Assembly (NCBI GenBank): GCA_913061335.1
Contig: CAJXTP010000114.1
Span: 1 to 9,007, forward strand
DNA: 9,007 nucleotides
Direction: 5' to 3'
Source of the DNA: an uncultured Loktanella sp.
Lineage (GTDB): Bacteria; Pseudomonadota; Alphaproteobacteria; Rhodobacterales; Rhodobacteraceae
Position numbers and translations under genes: made by a program. The notes under the pieces were generated by a model. That model had not been told where the DNA came from. It ran no database searches and saw only the letters and a list, made by a program, of their open reading frames with translations. Shown piece after piece: positions 1 through 7,834 of the stretch (position 1 is the stretch's first letter; every line of letters starts with the position of its first letter).

Positions 1-2582
1 GAAGCGCGGCCCTTTTGGAGAAAGTAGATCATGCTGAGCAAGATCAGGGCAGGGATGAACATTAACTCTTTTGGAAGCTGATCTGCAGGGGCATTAACTT
101 GGGTGACGGTCACGTAGTCGTCGCCGTAGAAATCATAACCTTGCAGCGTGCTGACGAATGGGGACCCAAATAGTGGCTCTTCGACAACAAGGTCAGTGCC
201 ATCTTCGAACGTTAGCAGGCCCAAGGCCTCCATGCGCGCGCCTGCCGGCTCTTCGCCAATTGGCAACACCAGGGTGGTTTCCTTGATCACGCCAGTGTCA
301 TAGTCGGGGCCTGTCACCACAACGCGGATTTCGCTTCCGGGTGCGGCATCGTCTACGACCTGTGACAGTGCGATTGGATCAGCGGCCGCAAACGGTGGCT
401 GTATCCGGTCCATAAAGAAATCAGGCCGGAACAACATGAACGCGATGAAGATCAGCACGAGGCTTTCGTAAATACGGCTTTTGGTGATGAAGTGGCCCAT
501 CGTACCCGCCGTAAAGACGAGGATCGCGATGCTTGCCGTTATGAACACCAGTATCCCTTGCATCCACGTCACATCAATCAGCAATAAATCTGTGTTGAAG
601 ATGAATACGAATGGCAGAGCAACGGTCCGCAAGCTGTAGAAAAATGCGATAAAGCCAGTTTTGATCGCATCGCCACCAGAGACGGCAGCAGCAGCAAAAC
701 TAGCAAGCCCCACGGGGGGCGTCACGTCGGCCATGATCCCAAAGTAGAACACAAACAGGTGCACGGCGATCAGTGGAACAATCAGACCGTTCTGCGCGCC
801 AAGTTCGACCACAACACCGGCCATCAGAGATGACACAACAATGTAGTTCGCCGTTGTTGGCAAACCCATCCCAAGGATAAGCGACAACAGCCCGACCATG
901 ATCAGCATCAGGATTAGATTACCGCCAGACAGGAACTCGACCAGATCGGCCATAACCTGACCAACGCCAGTCAAGGTGACTGTGCCGACGATCACGCCAG
1001 CAGTCGCTGTTGCAAGGCCGATACCGATCATGTTGCGTGCGCCATCAACCAAGCCTTGCAGCAGGTCAGCCACGCCGTCTTTGAAGCTTTCGATCAATTG
1101 GTTTTCACCGCGAAAGATTGCCTTGAGCGGTTTTTGCGTCAGCAGGATGATGAACAACAGTGACGTCGCCCAGAAAGCGGACAAGCCGGGGGACTTTTGT
1201 TCAATCATCAAAAAGTAAACGAGGACGATGATCGGCAGAAGGAAGTACAGACCTGATTTGTAAATTTCACCAACAACTGGAAGCTCGACTTCTTTTGCGT
1301 TTGGATCATCAGGTTCCAGATCGGCACCTTTGGAAGCGAGGAACAAAAGTCCGGCGTAGGTTAGGAACACGAGCGCTGAAAGGACTAAACCAGATGCAGG
1401 GACAACCGCTGTAATGGCCCTGATCGGATATTGGACGCCGTAACATAGGGCGGCAAATCCAACAAAGAATGCGGCCATGCCTCCAATCGTTTTGCCCATG
1501 GACACAACGCGATTGCCAAGAACAGGCATGTTACGCTTCACGGCTTCGAGGTGAACAATATAGACCAGCGCGATATACGAAATCGTGGCGGGCAGGAACG
1601 CGTGGGTGATGACCTCGACGTACGAGATGCCAACATACTCCACCATCAGGAACGCAGCGGCGCCCATAACTGGTGGCATAATCTGACCGTTCACAGAAGA
1701 CGCAACTTCGACGGCGCCGGCTTGTTCGGACGTAAACCCAACCCGTTTCATCAGTGGGATCGTAAAAGTACCCGTGGTGACGACGTTCGCGATGGAAGAC
1801 CCAGAGATTAGGCCCGTGGCCGCAGAGCCAACAACGGCTGCTTTTGCAGGACCACCCTTAAGGTGACCAAGCGCGCCGAACGCCATTTTGATAAAGTAAT
1901 TACCGGCTCCGGCCTTATCGAGAAGGGCACCGAACAGCACAAAAAGGAACACGAATTTGGTGGACACACCAAGCGCGATGCCAAAGACACCTTCTGATGT
2001 CATCCACATATGGCTCATCGCTTTTTTCAGCGAAGCGCCGCTCCACCGGATGACGTCAGGGACGATGGGGGACGATCCGTAGAAGACGTAAAGCAGGAAT
2101 ATGGTCGCGATGATTGCCATTGCAGGGCCTAGCGCGCGACGCGCTGCCTCAAACAATAAGATTAGCCCGATAAGCGCGATCCATTTATCTGTGTCGTCCG
2201 CTAGGCCGCCAGATTTCACGATTTTATCGTAGACGATATAGCCGTACATCGAGATGAAAGCGCCACCGATCGCCATGATCCAGTCCTGAACAGGAACGTA
2301 GTGGCGGGGGCTCGATTTCAAAGCGGGGTAGGCCATGAAGGCCAAGAATATAGCAAATGCGAGGTGGATCTGACGTGAGTTATTGATCACGGATCCGGGA
2401 AGCAGTTGGTTCGAGATCGGCGAGGCAAGGATGACCTGAAACAGCGACCAGACGATTGCGGTAATCGCCAAAAATGTGCCAACGGGACCAACGGGATCGC
2501 GTGCTCCTGCGTCCGACGAGGATACAAGATCCTGCAGTTCTTCTTCGCTAAGCGCGCGGTTCTCGGTATTCTGATCTGTCAT
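1..2582 (-). CDS. TRAP transporter fused permease (DctQ-DctM fusion with DUF3394 tail), 3' end outside window
   Basis: Reading the reverse strand from the ATG at 2582 gives 860 uninterrupted codons up to the window edge, so the C-terminus is missing. The protein is an inner-membrane TRAP permease in which the small (4 TM, DctQ-like, about residues 35-190) and large (12 TM, DctM-like, about 195-710) subunits are fused, the form that partners TAXI binding proteins. Family hallmarks read directly are GLISGSSIANVVTTGTF near residue 260, GLPTTANYIV near 571 and DVTPPVGLASF near 617. A soluble segment from about 720 to 845 (VVVTGPDYDTGVIKE and onwards), followed by a last hydrophobic helix, fits the DUF3394 tail. 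Fused permeases are usually around 850-880 residues, so probably little is missing. The start is supported by AAGGGGG a few bases upstream. It lies downstream of the binding-protein gene in the same operon. It would move substrate inward with an ion gradient; the substrate is unknown. Confidence 0.95.
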   Translation of the reverse strand, partial: MTDQNTENRALSEEELQDLVSSSDAGARDPVGPVGTFLAITAIVWSLFQVILASPISNQLLPGSVINNSRQIHLAFAIFLAFMAYPALKSSPRHYVPVQDWIMAIGGAFISMYGYIVYDKIVKSGGLADDTDKWIALIGLILLFEAARRALGPAMAIIATIFLLYVFYGSSPIVPDVIRWSGASLKKAMSHMWMTSEGVFGIALGVSTKFVFLFVLFGALLDKAGAGNYFIKMAFGALGHLKGGPAKAAVVGSAATGLISGSSIANVVTTGTFTIPLMKRVGFTSEQAGAVEVASSVNGQIMPPVMGAAAFLMVEYVGISYVEVITHAFLPATISYIALVYIVHLEAVKRNMPVLGNRVVSMGKTIGGMAAFFVGFAALCYGVQYPIRAITAVVPASGLVLSALVFLTYAGLLFLASKGADLEPDDPNAKEVELPVVGEIYKSGLYFLLPIIVLVYFLMIEQKSPGLSAFWATSLLFIILLTQKPLKAIFRGENQLIESFKDGVADLLQGLVDGARNMIGIGLATATAGVIVGTVTLTGVGQVMADLVEFLSGGNLILMLIMVGLLSLILGMGLPTTANYIVVSSLMAGVVVELGAQNGLIVPLIAVHLFVFYFGIMADVTPPVGLASFAAAAVSGGDAIKTGFIAFFYSLRTVALPFVFIFNTDLLLIDVTWMQGILVFITASIAILVFTAGTMGHFITKSRIYESLVLIFIAFMLFRPDFFMDRIQPPFAAADPIALSQVVDDAAPGSEIRVVVTGPDYDTGVIKETTLVLPIGEEPAGARMEALGLLTFEDGTDLVVEEPLFGSPFVSTLQGYDFYGDDYVTVTQVNAPADQLPKELMFIPALILLSMIYFLQKGRA

Positions 2583-2636
2583 TTGAAGTCCCCCTTAGTG
2601 TCGGTTTGGCCCTTTGTTTTTGCGGGGCCTCTTGTC

Positions 2637-2661
2637 TGGGAAGGCGCATGACGCCTCCCCA
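2637..2661 (-). promoter_or_regulatory. Intercistronic hairpin between TAXI binding protein and permease genes
   Basis: In the minus-strand RNA, UGGGGAGGCG and CGCCUUCCCA form a 10-bp stem around a 5-base loop. One pair is G-U; in the opposite-strand RNA the same position is an A-C mismatch. No U-run follows in the minus direction, so it does not look like a full terminator for this operon. Inference: it may protect the 3' end of the binding-protein message or cause partial read-through, giving more binding protein than permease, as is common in transport operons. On the plus strand the hairpin is followed by AAGTTTTTTC, so it could also stop antisense transcription. Confidence 0.5.
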
Positions 2662-2684
2662 AGTTTTTTCAAATCTCGGCGTGG

Positions 2685-3656
2685 TTATTCAATCCAACCC
2701 TGCTCGCGGTAGTACTTAGCCGCACCAGGGTGCAGCGGAGCAGAAAGACCAGCAGAAGACATTTCCATTGGGTCAAGGTTTGCGAATGCTGGGTGCAGTT
2801 TCTTGAAGTCATCCAAGTTGTCGAAGACTGCAGAAACAACAGTGTAAACAGCTTCATCCGAAACGGATGCAGATGTTACGAACGTTGCACCAACACCAAA
2901 TGTTGTCGTGTCAGCATCGTTGCCGCGGTACATGCCACCGGGAACAGTTGCTGTCCGGTAGAATGAGTTGTCGTTGATCAGGCCGTCAATTGCTTCGCCT
3001 GTGACGCTTACCAGAACGGAATCGCACGCTGTTGTTGCTTCCTGAATGGAACCGGAAGGGTGGCCAACAGTGTAGATCATCGCGTCGATCTGGTTGTCGC
3101 AAAGGGCAGCAGACTGTTCTGCTGCTTTCAGCTCGGACGCCAAAGCAAAGTCATCTGTTGACCAGCCGAGTGCATCCAAAACAACGTCCATCGTGCCGCG
3201 TTGACCGGAACCTGGGTTGCCGATGTTGACGCGTTTGCCTTTAAGGTCTGCGAAAGTTGTGATGCCTGCGTCGGCACGTGCAACAACTGTGAATGGCTCT
3301 GGGTGAACAGAGAACACAGCGCGCAGATCTTCAAATGGACCAGCGTCTTCGAACTTTGATGTGCCGTTATAGGCGTGGTACTGCCAGTCGGACTGAGCAA
3401 CGCCAAACTCAAGCTCGCCTTCGCGAATTGTGTTGATGTTGTAGACTGAACCGCCAGTGGATTCGACTGAACAGCGGATGCCGTGATCTTTACGGCCCTT
3501 GTTCACCAAACGGCAAATCGCGCCGCCAGTTGGGTAGTAAACGCCTGTGACGCCACCAGTGCCGATTGTAATGAATTCTTCTGCCATTGCTGCTGGTGCA
3601 GAAATAGCCAGTGCAAGCATTGCTGCCGCCGCTGTCGTGAACTTGTTTCGTGACAT
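2685..3656 (-). CDS. TAXI-family TRAP transporter solute-binding protein
   Basis: A 323-residue periplasmic substrate-binding protein of the TAXI branch of TRAP transporters. Residues 1-25 form a Sec signal peptide (positive MSRNK, hydrophobic core, cleavage after AMA before EEF). Mature family motifs are GTGGVTGVYYPTGGAICRL (32-50), STGGSVYNINTI (67-78), EFGVAQSDW (83-91), NIGNPGSGQRGT (144-155) and YTVGHPSGSIQEA (195-207). Four cysteines (48, 62, 186, 211) fall as two nearby pairs and probably form disulfides in the periplasm. The reading frame stays open 44 codons further upstream, but the start at 3656 is preferred: it is preceded by GGGAGAAAATC and begins the signal peptide. The fused permease lies 102 bases downstream. 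Characterised TAXI proteins bind small acids such as glutamate or 2-oxoglutarate (family knowledge); the ligand here cannot be read from sequence. Confidence 0.95.
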   Translation of the reverse strand: MSRNKFTTAAAAMLALAISAPAAMAEEFITIGTGGVTGVYYPTGGAICRLVNKGRKDHGIRCSVESTGGSVYNINTIREGELEFGVAQSDWQYHAYNGTSKFEDAGPFEDLRAVFSVHPEPFTVVARADAGITTFADLKGKRVNIGNPGSGQRGTMDVVLDALGWSTDDFALASELKAAEQSAALCDNQIDAMIYTVGHPSGSIQEATTACDSVLVSVTGEAIDGLINDNSFYRTATVPGGMYRGNDADTTTFGVGATFVTSASVSDEAVYTVVSAVFDNLDDFKKLHPAFANLDPMEMSSAGLSAPLHPGAAKYYREQGWIE

Positions 3657-3727
3657 GATTTTCTCCCGTTGCATGTGCGCGCCGACGACAGCTCCCGAAC
3701 CACCTAAACAATGCAAATTGAAAATGG

Positions 3728-3746
3728 GGCTTTGAAAGACAAAGCC
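3728..3746. repeat. 19-bp inverted repeat, 7-bp arms
   Basis: GGCTTTG, five bases (AAAGA), then CAAAGCC: a perfect 7-bp inverted repeat. It lies 72 bases upstream of the binding-protein start and 131 bases upstream of the aminotransferase start. It could be an operator for a dimeric regulator or an RNA hairpin in the 5' leader of the import operon. There is no clean U-run on either side, so a terminator is unlikely. Confidence 0.45.
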
Positions 3747-3818
3747 GGTTCTGTCGCACAGCGCGCTGAACTGAAGGTTAATGACCATGGGTATTCTGTC
3801 TATGCGCGTAATTACCTA

Positions 3819-3824
3819 TAGAAT
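3819..3824 (+). promoter_or_regulatory. Possible -10 element for the aminotransferase operon
   Basis: TAGAAT matches the TATAAT consensus at five of six positions and lies 53 bases before the chosen aminotransferase start. No good -35 is seen 16-18 bases upstream, which would fit an activator-dependent promoter. The palindrome GTAATTAC (3808-3815) sits just upstream of it. If used, transcription would start near 3831, excluding the upstream in-frame ATGs at 3781, 3787 and 3802. Confidence 0.25.
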
Positions 3825-3876
3825 TGGCAGGGGCAAAAATGGGATCATTTGGCGTAACGAAACCGGATTCCCTGCC

Positions 3877-5211
3877 ATGTCCCACGTATTCCCGCGAAAT
3901 TCCAATAACTTACCCCCTGTGGGTGTCACCGGCGACGGTGTTTACCTGACCGACGCCAGCGGCAAGTCGTATCTTGATGGGTCCGGTGGCGCCGCTGTTT
4001 CGTGCCTTGGTCATGGCGATAAAGACATCATCAACGCAATAAAAACGCAGCTTGATTCCATGGCGTTTGCGCATACTGGTTTTCTGACTTCACAACCAGC
4101 AGAAGCGCTTGCTGACCTTTTGATAGCACATGCGCCGGCTGGTATTGACCGAGTTTACTTTGTGTCTGGCGGGTCAGAAGCGGTCGAGGCCGCGTTGAAA
4201 TTGGCGCGCCAATATTACGTGGAAATCGGCCAACCTGAGCGGTCAAAAATCATCGCACGCAAGCAAAGTTATCATGGCAATACGCTGGGTGCTTTGGCGG
4301 TGGGTGGGAATGAATGGCGCCGCGCGCAGTTTGCCCCATTGCTGATTGACGTAAGCCACATTGGCCCTTGTTATGCCTACAGAGGTCAGCGGAGCGATGA
4401 GACGACGTTTGATTACGGACAACGCACGGCCAACGAATTGGAAACAGAAATTCTGCGGCTTGGCCCAGATCAGGTTATGGCGTTTGTCGCAGAACCTATT
4501 GTCGGTGCAACGATGGCTGCGGTTCCCGCAGTTGACGGTTACTTCAAGCGAATTCGCCAAATTTGTGACCAATATGGTGTCCTGCTTATCCTTGATGAGG
4601 TCATGTGTGGCATGGGCCGGACTGGGACGTTGTTTGCAAGCGAACATGACGACATTAGCCCCGATATTTGTACCATCGCCAAGGGGCTAGGGGCTGGGTA
4701 TCAGCCGATTGGCGCGACGTTGTGTACCAGAAAAATTTATGATGCGATCGCGGATGGCAGTGGGTTTTTCCAGCATGGGCATACCTATGTTGGGCATCCG
4801 GTGGCCTGTGCGGCGGCGCTTGCGGTCGTGACAAAGCTGACACAAACCGGATTGGTCAACCAAGTCGGCCCTAAAGGCCAAGCACTGACGGATATGTTGC
4901 ATCACGCATTTGGGCAAAATCCTATCGTCGGGGACATCCGGGGTCGGGGGCTTTTTGTTGGGCTTGAGTTCGTGAAAGATCGTGAAACCAAAGCGGTGAT
5001 CGACCCTGCGCATAAATTCCACGCCAAGCTGAAAGCGGCCGCATTTGACGAAGGTTTGATATGCTACCCGATGGGCGGTACGATTGACGGGAAACATGGG
5101 GATCATGTGTTACTTGCGCCGCCATTTATATCAGAAACCCGTCATATGGAGGAGCTCGTTGAAAAGCTTAGGGTGGCGGTCGCGCGTGTCACTGCCGATG
5201 TCGGTATATAG
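3877..5211 (+). CDS. Class III PLP-dependent aminotransferase
   Basis: A 444-residue cytoplasmic fold-type I aminotransferase (class III, ornithine/omega-amino-acid type) that moves an amino group between an amine or amino acid and a keto acid using pyridoxal phosphate. Key sites read directly: SGGSEA (98-103) for cofactor phosphate, SYHGNT (131-136), LILDEVMCGMGRTG (237-250) with D240 facing the pyridine nitrogen, IAKGLGAGYQPIG (267-279) with Schiff-base lysine K269, and GHTYVGHP (301-308). The frame is open to 3781, but the start at 3877 (MSHVFPRN) is preferred because the family alignment begins here; upstream residues look unrelated. Its ribosome site is weak (GGAT, spacing about 9). The kinase gene follows after 12 bases. 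Substrate is unknown. The MSHVF...GSGGAAVSCLGHG subfamily is one I loosely associate with enzymes annotated as aspartate or diaminobutyrate aminotransferases (for example DoeD of ectoine breakdown), a weak hint only. Confidence 0.93.
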   Translation: MSHVFPRNSNNLPPVGVTGDGVYLTDASGKSYLDGSGGAAVSCLGHGDKDIINAIKTQLDSMAFAHTGFLTSQPAEALADLLIAHAPAGIDRVYFVSGGSEAVEAALKLARQYYVEIGQPERSKIIARKQSYHGNTLGALAVGGNEWRRAQFAPLLIDVSHIGPCYAYRGQRSDETTFDYGQRTANELETEILRLGPDQVMAFVAEPIVGATMAAVPAVDGYFKRIRQICDQYGVLLILDEVMCGMGRTGTLFASEHDDISPDICTIAKGLGAGYQPIGATLCTRKIYDAIADGSGFFQHGHTYVGHPVACAAALAVVTKLTQTGLVNQVGPKGQALTDMLHHAFGQNPIVGDIRGRGLFVGLEFVKDRETKAVIDPAHKFHAKLKAAAFDEGLICYPMGGTIDGKHGDHVLLAPPFISETRHMEELVEKLRVAVARVTADVGI

Positions 5212-5223
5212 GCGGGGGATAGC

Positions 5224-7164
5224 ATGAGGTATTCGCTCGGATTTGTCCTTGCTCTTAGTCTTGCAGGGCTACAATTCGTCGCAATTTTTGTTGTCGTCTC
5301 AACGTCCTATCTTTCGTCTGAACGGGCGATGCTTAAGCTTGCACGCGGGCTGATGGAAGACGCGGGTGCAAACGCGGTTGAACATACCAAACGATTTCTT
5401 GAACCGGCTGCTGAGACGACAGAGCAAGCCAAACGTGTCTTGAACAGTGGCCTTGTTTCGACAACTGACCGCGAAACAATGGAACGATATTTTTTCCAAC
5501 TTTTGCAAACAGAGCCCCAGCTTGCGGGTATCAATTATGGCGATGAGGCAGGAAACTTCGTTTATGTCATGAAAAGCGACGGGCCCGGTCCGTACCGCAC
5601 CAAGTTCATCACGATCGAAGATGAGACCCGCAGTGTTGATTTCATTTGGCGATCTAAAGATTATTCAATTGTGGAACAAAGCACTGATCCAGCCGATGCA
5701 TACGACGCGCGGACGCGCCCGTGGTATATCGAAGCGAGCGCGCTTGGATCGCGCATTTGGACTGACCCCTATATTTTCTTTTCATCGCAACAGCCGGGCA
5801 TAACTGTCGCCGCACCTGTGGTGTTCCCAAGCGGGGCGCTGCAAGGCGTAATCGGTGTCGACATCGAAATTTCGGACATTTCAGTGTTTTTGTCGGACCT
5901 TCGGGTTGGTGACAATGGCGCCGCTTTGATCTTGAATCAAGATGGCAGCGTTCTTGCGCATCCCGACCCGGACCAAATCAAAGTTTTGAACGAAGATGGA
6001 ACGCTCAGCTTTGCAAATATCAATGATATTGACGATCCGATCTCGCGGGCAGCGTTTGCAAATATCGACCGAGCTGATGGGTCGACCGGCGAATTGCAGT
6101 CGAATTTTTCCTATCAGGATGACGCATATCTGGGGCTATTTTCGCCCATCACGGGAATTGATTTGCCGTGGACGATTGCTGTTTATGCGCCCGAAGATGA
6201 CTTTATCGGCGTGATCAAAGATAACCGCGCGCGAAATACTTGGATTGCGGCAATTATTTCAGTCCTGACGGCGTTAGCTGGGCTGACATTGGCCGAGCTG
6301 ATCTTGCGGCCCGTCCGGGCGTTTGCTGTGCGCACAGCACTTGTATCACAAGGCGAAGTGTCCGCGACTGAACCGCTTCCAAAGACCTATCGAGAGCTGC
6401 GTCGCGCAAACAAGACGCTGATCAATGAGATCGCGCAGCGACGTGAATCTGAAGCAACGGTGCAAGAATTGAACCGCGATTTGGCACATTTTTCACGGGT
6501 GAATGTGATGGGGCAAATGGCGACGGGTCTGGCACATGAACTCAGCCAACCATTGACGGCGATAACCCAAAACGTGGATGCCGCGATTACGACAGCAAGC
6601 CAAAACCCCGTTGAGAACCAAGATTTGCTTGAGATTTTGCGAGAGCTGGACGAGCAGGCACACCAAGGTGGCGATATCATTAGGGCGCTTCGTGGTTTCA
6701 TCCGCAAAGATGATGGTGTGATGTCCGAGTTCGACTTGCGCATACTTATTTCGCAGACCTGCCGTCTGATGCGTCACGAGGCAGAGGTGCGTTCGGTGAA
6801 CCTAGAATACGCGACAGGTGATTTTCCAAACGTCAAAGGAAACCGTGTTCAGATAGCTCAAGTCCTGATCAATTTGATGCGCAACGCGATTGAGGCAATC
6901 GAGTCGAGCAATGCGAAAATTCGTAACATCAGAATCGACGTTTCTGAGCAGCCGGACCGGCTAGAAATTTGTGTTGAAGACACAGGGCCGGGCATCTCGA
7001 AAGACGTGATATTGTTTAAGCAGTTCCAGACCAGCAAGGCAGAAGGGATGGGGCTTGGGCTGTCGATTTGTCGCAAAATCGTTGAATCAAACGGCGGGCG
7101 GTTATGGCACGACGCGGATGTTCAGACAAAGACCCGTTTCTGTTTCACCTTGCCTATTGTATGA
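5224..7164 (+). CDS. Membrane-bound Cache-domain sensor histidine kinase, DctS/DctB-like
   Basis: A 646-residue inner-membrane sensor kinase. TM1 spans about residues 5-30 and TM2 about 338-361. The roughly 300 residues between them are a periplasmic Cache domain, with TRPWYIEA (164-171), GVIGVDIEIS (208-217) and GELQSNFSY...DAYLGLFSPI as signature pieces. This domain type binds small organic acids, amino acids or amines. After TM2 comes a short linker and helical stretch, then HisKA with LAHELSQPLTAI (436-447; phospho-acceptor H438). The ATPase domain has an N box INLMRNAIEAI (549-559), DTGPGI (586-591) and GMGLGLSICRKIVE (608-621). H-box and G-box wording matches the FixL/DctB/DctS kinase class. 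No PAS domain is evident. Start at 5224 follows GGGGGA, and the aminotransferase ends 12 bases earlier. Its partner regulator begins 7 bases after the stop. All catalytic motifs are intact. Confidence 0.94.
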   Translation: MRYSLGFVLALSLAGLQFVAIFVVVSTSYLSSERAMLKLARGLMEDAGANAVEHTKRFLEPAAETTEQAKRVLNSGLVSTTDRETMERYFFQLLQTEPQLAGINYGDEAGNFVYVMKSDGPGPYRTKFITIEDETRSVDFIWRSKDYSIVEQSTDPADAYDARTRPWYIEASALGSRIWTDPYIFFSSQQPGITVAAPVVFPSGALQGVIGVDIEISDISVFLSDLRVGDNGAALILNQDGSVLAHPDPDQIKVLNEDGTLSFANINDIDDPISRAAFANIDRADGSTGELQSNFSYQDDAYLGLFSPITGIDLPWTIAVYAPEDDFIGVIKDNRARNTWIAAIISVLTALAGLTLAELILRPVRAFAVRTALVSQGEVSATEPLPKTYRELRRANKTLINEIAQRRESEATVQELNRDLAHFSRVNVMGQMATGLAHELSQPLTAITQNVDAAITTASQNPVENQDLLEILRELDEQAHQGGDIIRALRGFIRKDDGVMSEFDLRILISQTCRLMRHEAEVRSVNLEYATGDFPNVKGNRVQIAQVLINLMRNAIEAIESSNAKIRNIRIDVSEQPDRLEICVEDTGPGISKDVILFKQFQTSKAEGMGLGLSICRKIVESNGGRLWHDADVQTKTRFCFTLPIV

Positions 7165-7171
7165 TCGCCAA

Positions 7172-7801
7172 ATGCCGCAACTTAAGACCCTTTCCAAAGT
7201 ATTTTTAGTCGACGATGAAGATGAAATTCGTCTGACGCTTTCGCGTGCTTTGTCCAAGCGCGGGTTTCTGGTTGAAACGTTTGCTTGCGCCAAAAGTTTT
7301 CTGGATGCCTATGACAGCGAGCAACCTGGATGTTTGGTGCTGGATTACGGGATGCCGGAACTAAATGGGCTCGAGCTTCAGCAACTAATCAATGAAAAGA
7401 ACATCCTGATCCCGATCATATTTATTTCCGGCCATGGTGGCGTGCGAGAGTCGGTTCAGGCGATGAAGGCTGGCGCGACTGATTTTCTAGAAAAACCGTT
7501 CCGGCAAAATACTTTGGTTGCCTGTATTGAGGCTGCATTTGAAAAAGACATGGCCGCGAGAACCGAGGCCAACGATCAAAAAGCGGCGCAAGAAAAATTT
7601 GGCCGCCTGACAACGCGCGAACAAGAAATCGCGAGCTATATGATGGATAACCCATCGCATACTGCGAGCAAAGAGATCAGCCGCGAGCTTAAGATTAGTC
7701 CGCGCACGGTCGACCATCACCGCGCCCGTATCTTGGAAAAGATGGAAATTGGGTCTGTCACCGAGCTGATGGAGCTCTCCGCCTTTGTGAATAACGATTA
7801 G
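7172..7801 (+). CDS. FixJ/LuxR-family response regulator, DctR-like
   Basis: A 209-residue DNA-binding response regulator, partner of the kinase just upstream. The receiver domain (about 8-122) has the acidic pair D14/D15, phospho-acceptor D58 in LVLDYGMP, S86 in FISGHGG and K108 in LEKPF. The LuxR-type helix-turn-helix runs from about 146 to 200, with recognition segment ISPRTVDHHRARILEKM. Compared with the usual LTxREREVLxLVxxGxxNKEIA spacing, the stretch MMDNPSHTAS before KEIS appears about three residues longer. The frame is open back to 7055 inside the kinase gene, but only the start at 7172 gives a normal receiver N-terminus. No good ribosome site precedes it, so translation is probably coupled to the kinase stop 7 bases upstream. 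DctR of Rhodobacter capsulatus, which controls a TRAP transporter, is of the same type. Likely target: the divergent region 3657-3876 (inference). Confidence 0.92.
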   Translation: MPQLKTLSKVFLVDDEDEIRLTLSRALSKRGFLVETFACAKSFLDAYDSEQPGCLVLDYGMPELNGLELQQLINEKNILIPIIFISGHGGVRESVQAMKAGATDFLEKPFRQNTLVACIEAAFEKDMAARTEANDQKAAQEKFGRLTTREQEIASYMMDNPSHTASKEISRELKISPRTVDHHRARILEKMEIGSVTELMELSAFVNND

Positions 7802-7834
7802 GGTGGTGATACTGCAAAGTTATCATGTTTTGAT

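Larger units (their letters stand above)
3657..3876. promoter_or_regulatory. Divergent control region between import operon and aminotransferase operon
   Basis: These 220 bases hold the 5' regions of two divergent operons and no convincing gene. Visible elements are a 7-5-7 inverted repeat (3728-3746), the 10-bp palindrome CAGCGCGCTG (3759-3768), the 8-bp palindrome GTAATTAC (3808-3815) and a -10-like TAGAAT (3819-3824). The location makes this the natural target for the regulator encoded downstream, so one protein could control both directions. I see no clear -35/-10 pair for the minus-strand operon and no sigma-54 type -24/-12 element. Confidence 0.5.

Noticed and set aside
1551..1811. Plus-strand ORFs across 976-2651
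   Set aside because: They are shadows of the continuous minus-strand TRAP permease, whose family motifs are clear in its own frame.
3759..3768. CAGCGCGCTG palindrome as an operator
   Set aside because: A short GC-alternating palindrome is common by chance; kept only as a note in the control region.
3657..3788. 44-codon in-frame N-terminal extension of the TAXI binding protein
   Set aside because: It would bury the signal peptide behind an unrelated stretch; the internal ATG at 3656 has a good ribosome site and begins the signal peptide.
3781..3876. In-frame upstream starts for the aminotransferase
   Set aside because: The added 32 residues do not look like family sequence, and a -10-like element at 3819-3824 lies inside them.
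7055..7171. Longer start for the response regulator inside the kinase gene
   Set aside because: The extra 39 residues are a frame-shifted reading of the kinase ATPase domain; the receiver domain begins normally after 7172.
7807..7825. Possible terminator after the response regulator (TGATA / TATCA)
   Set aside because: Only a 5-bp AT-rich stem with a 9-base loop and no clean T-run; not convincing.
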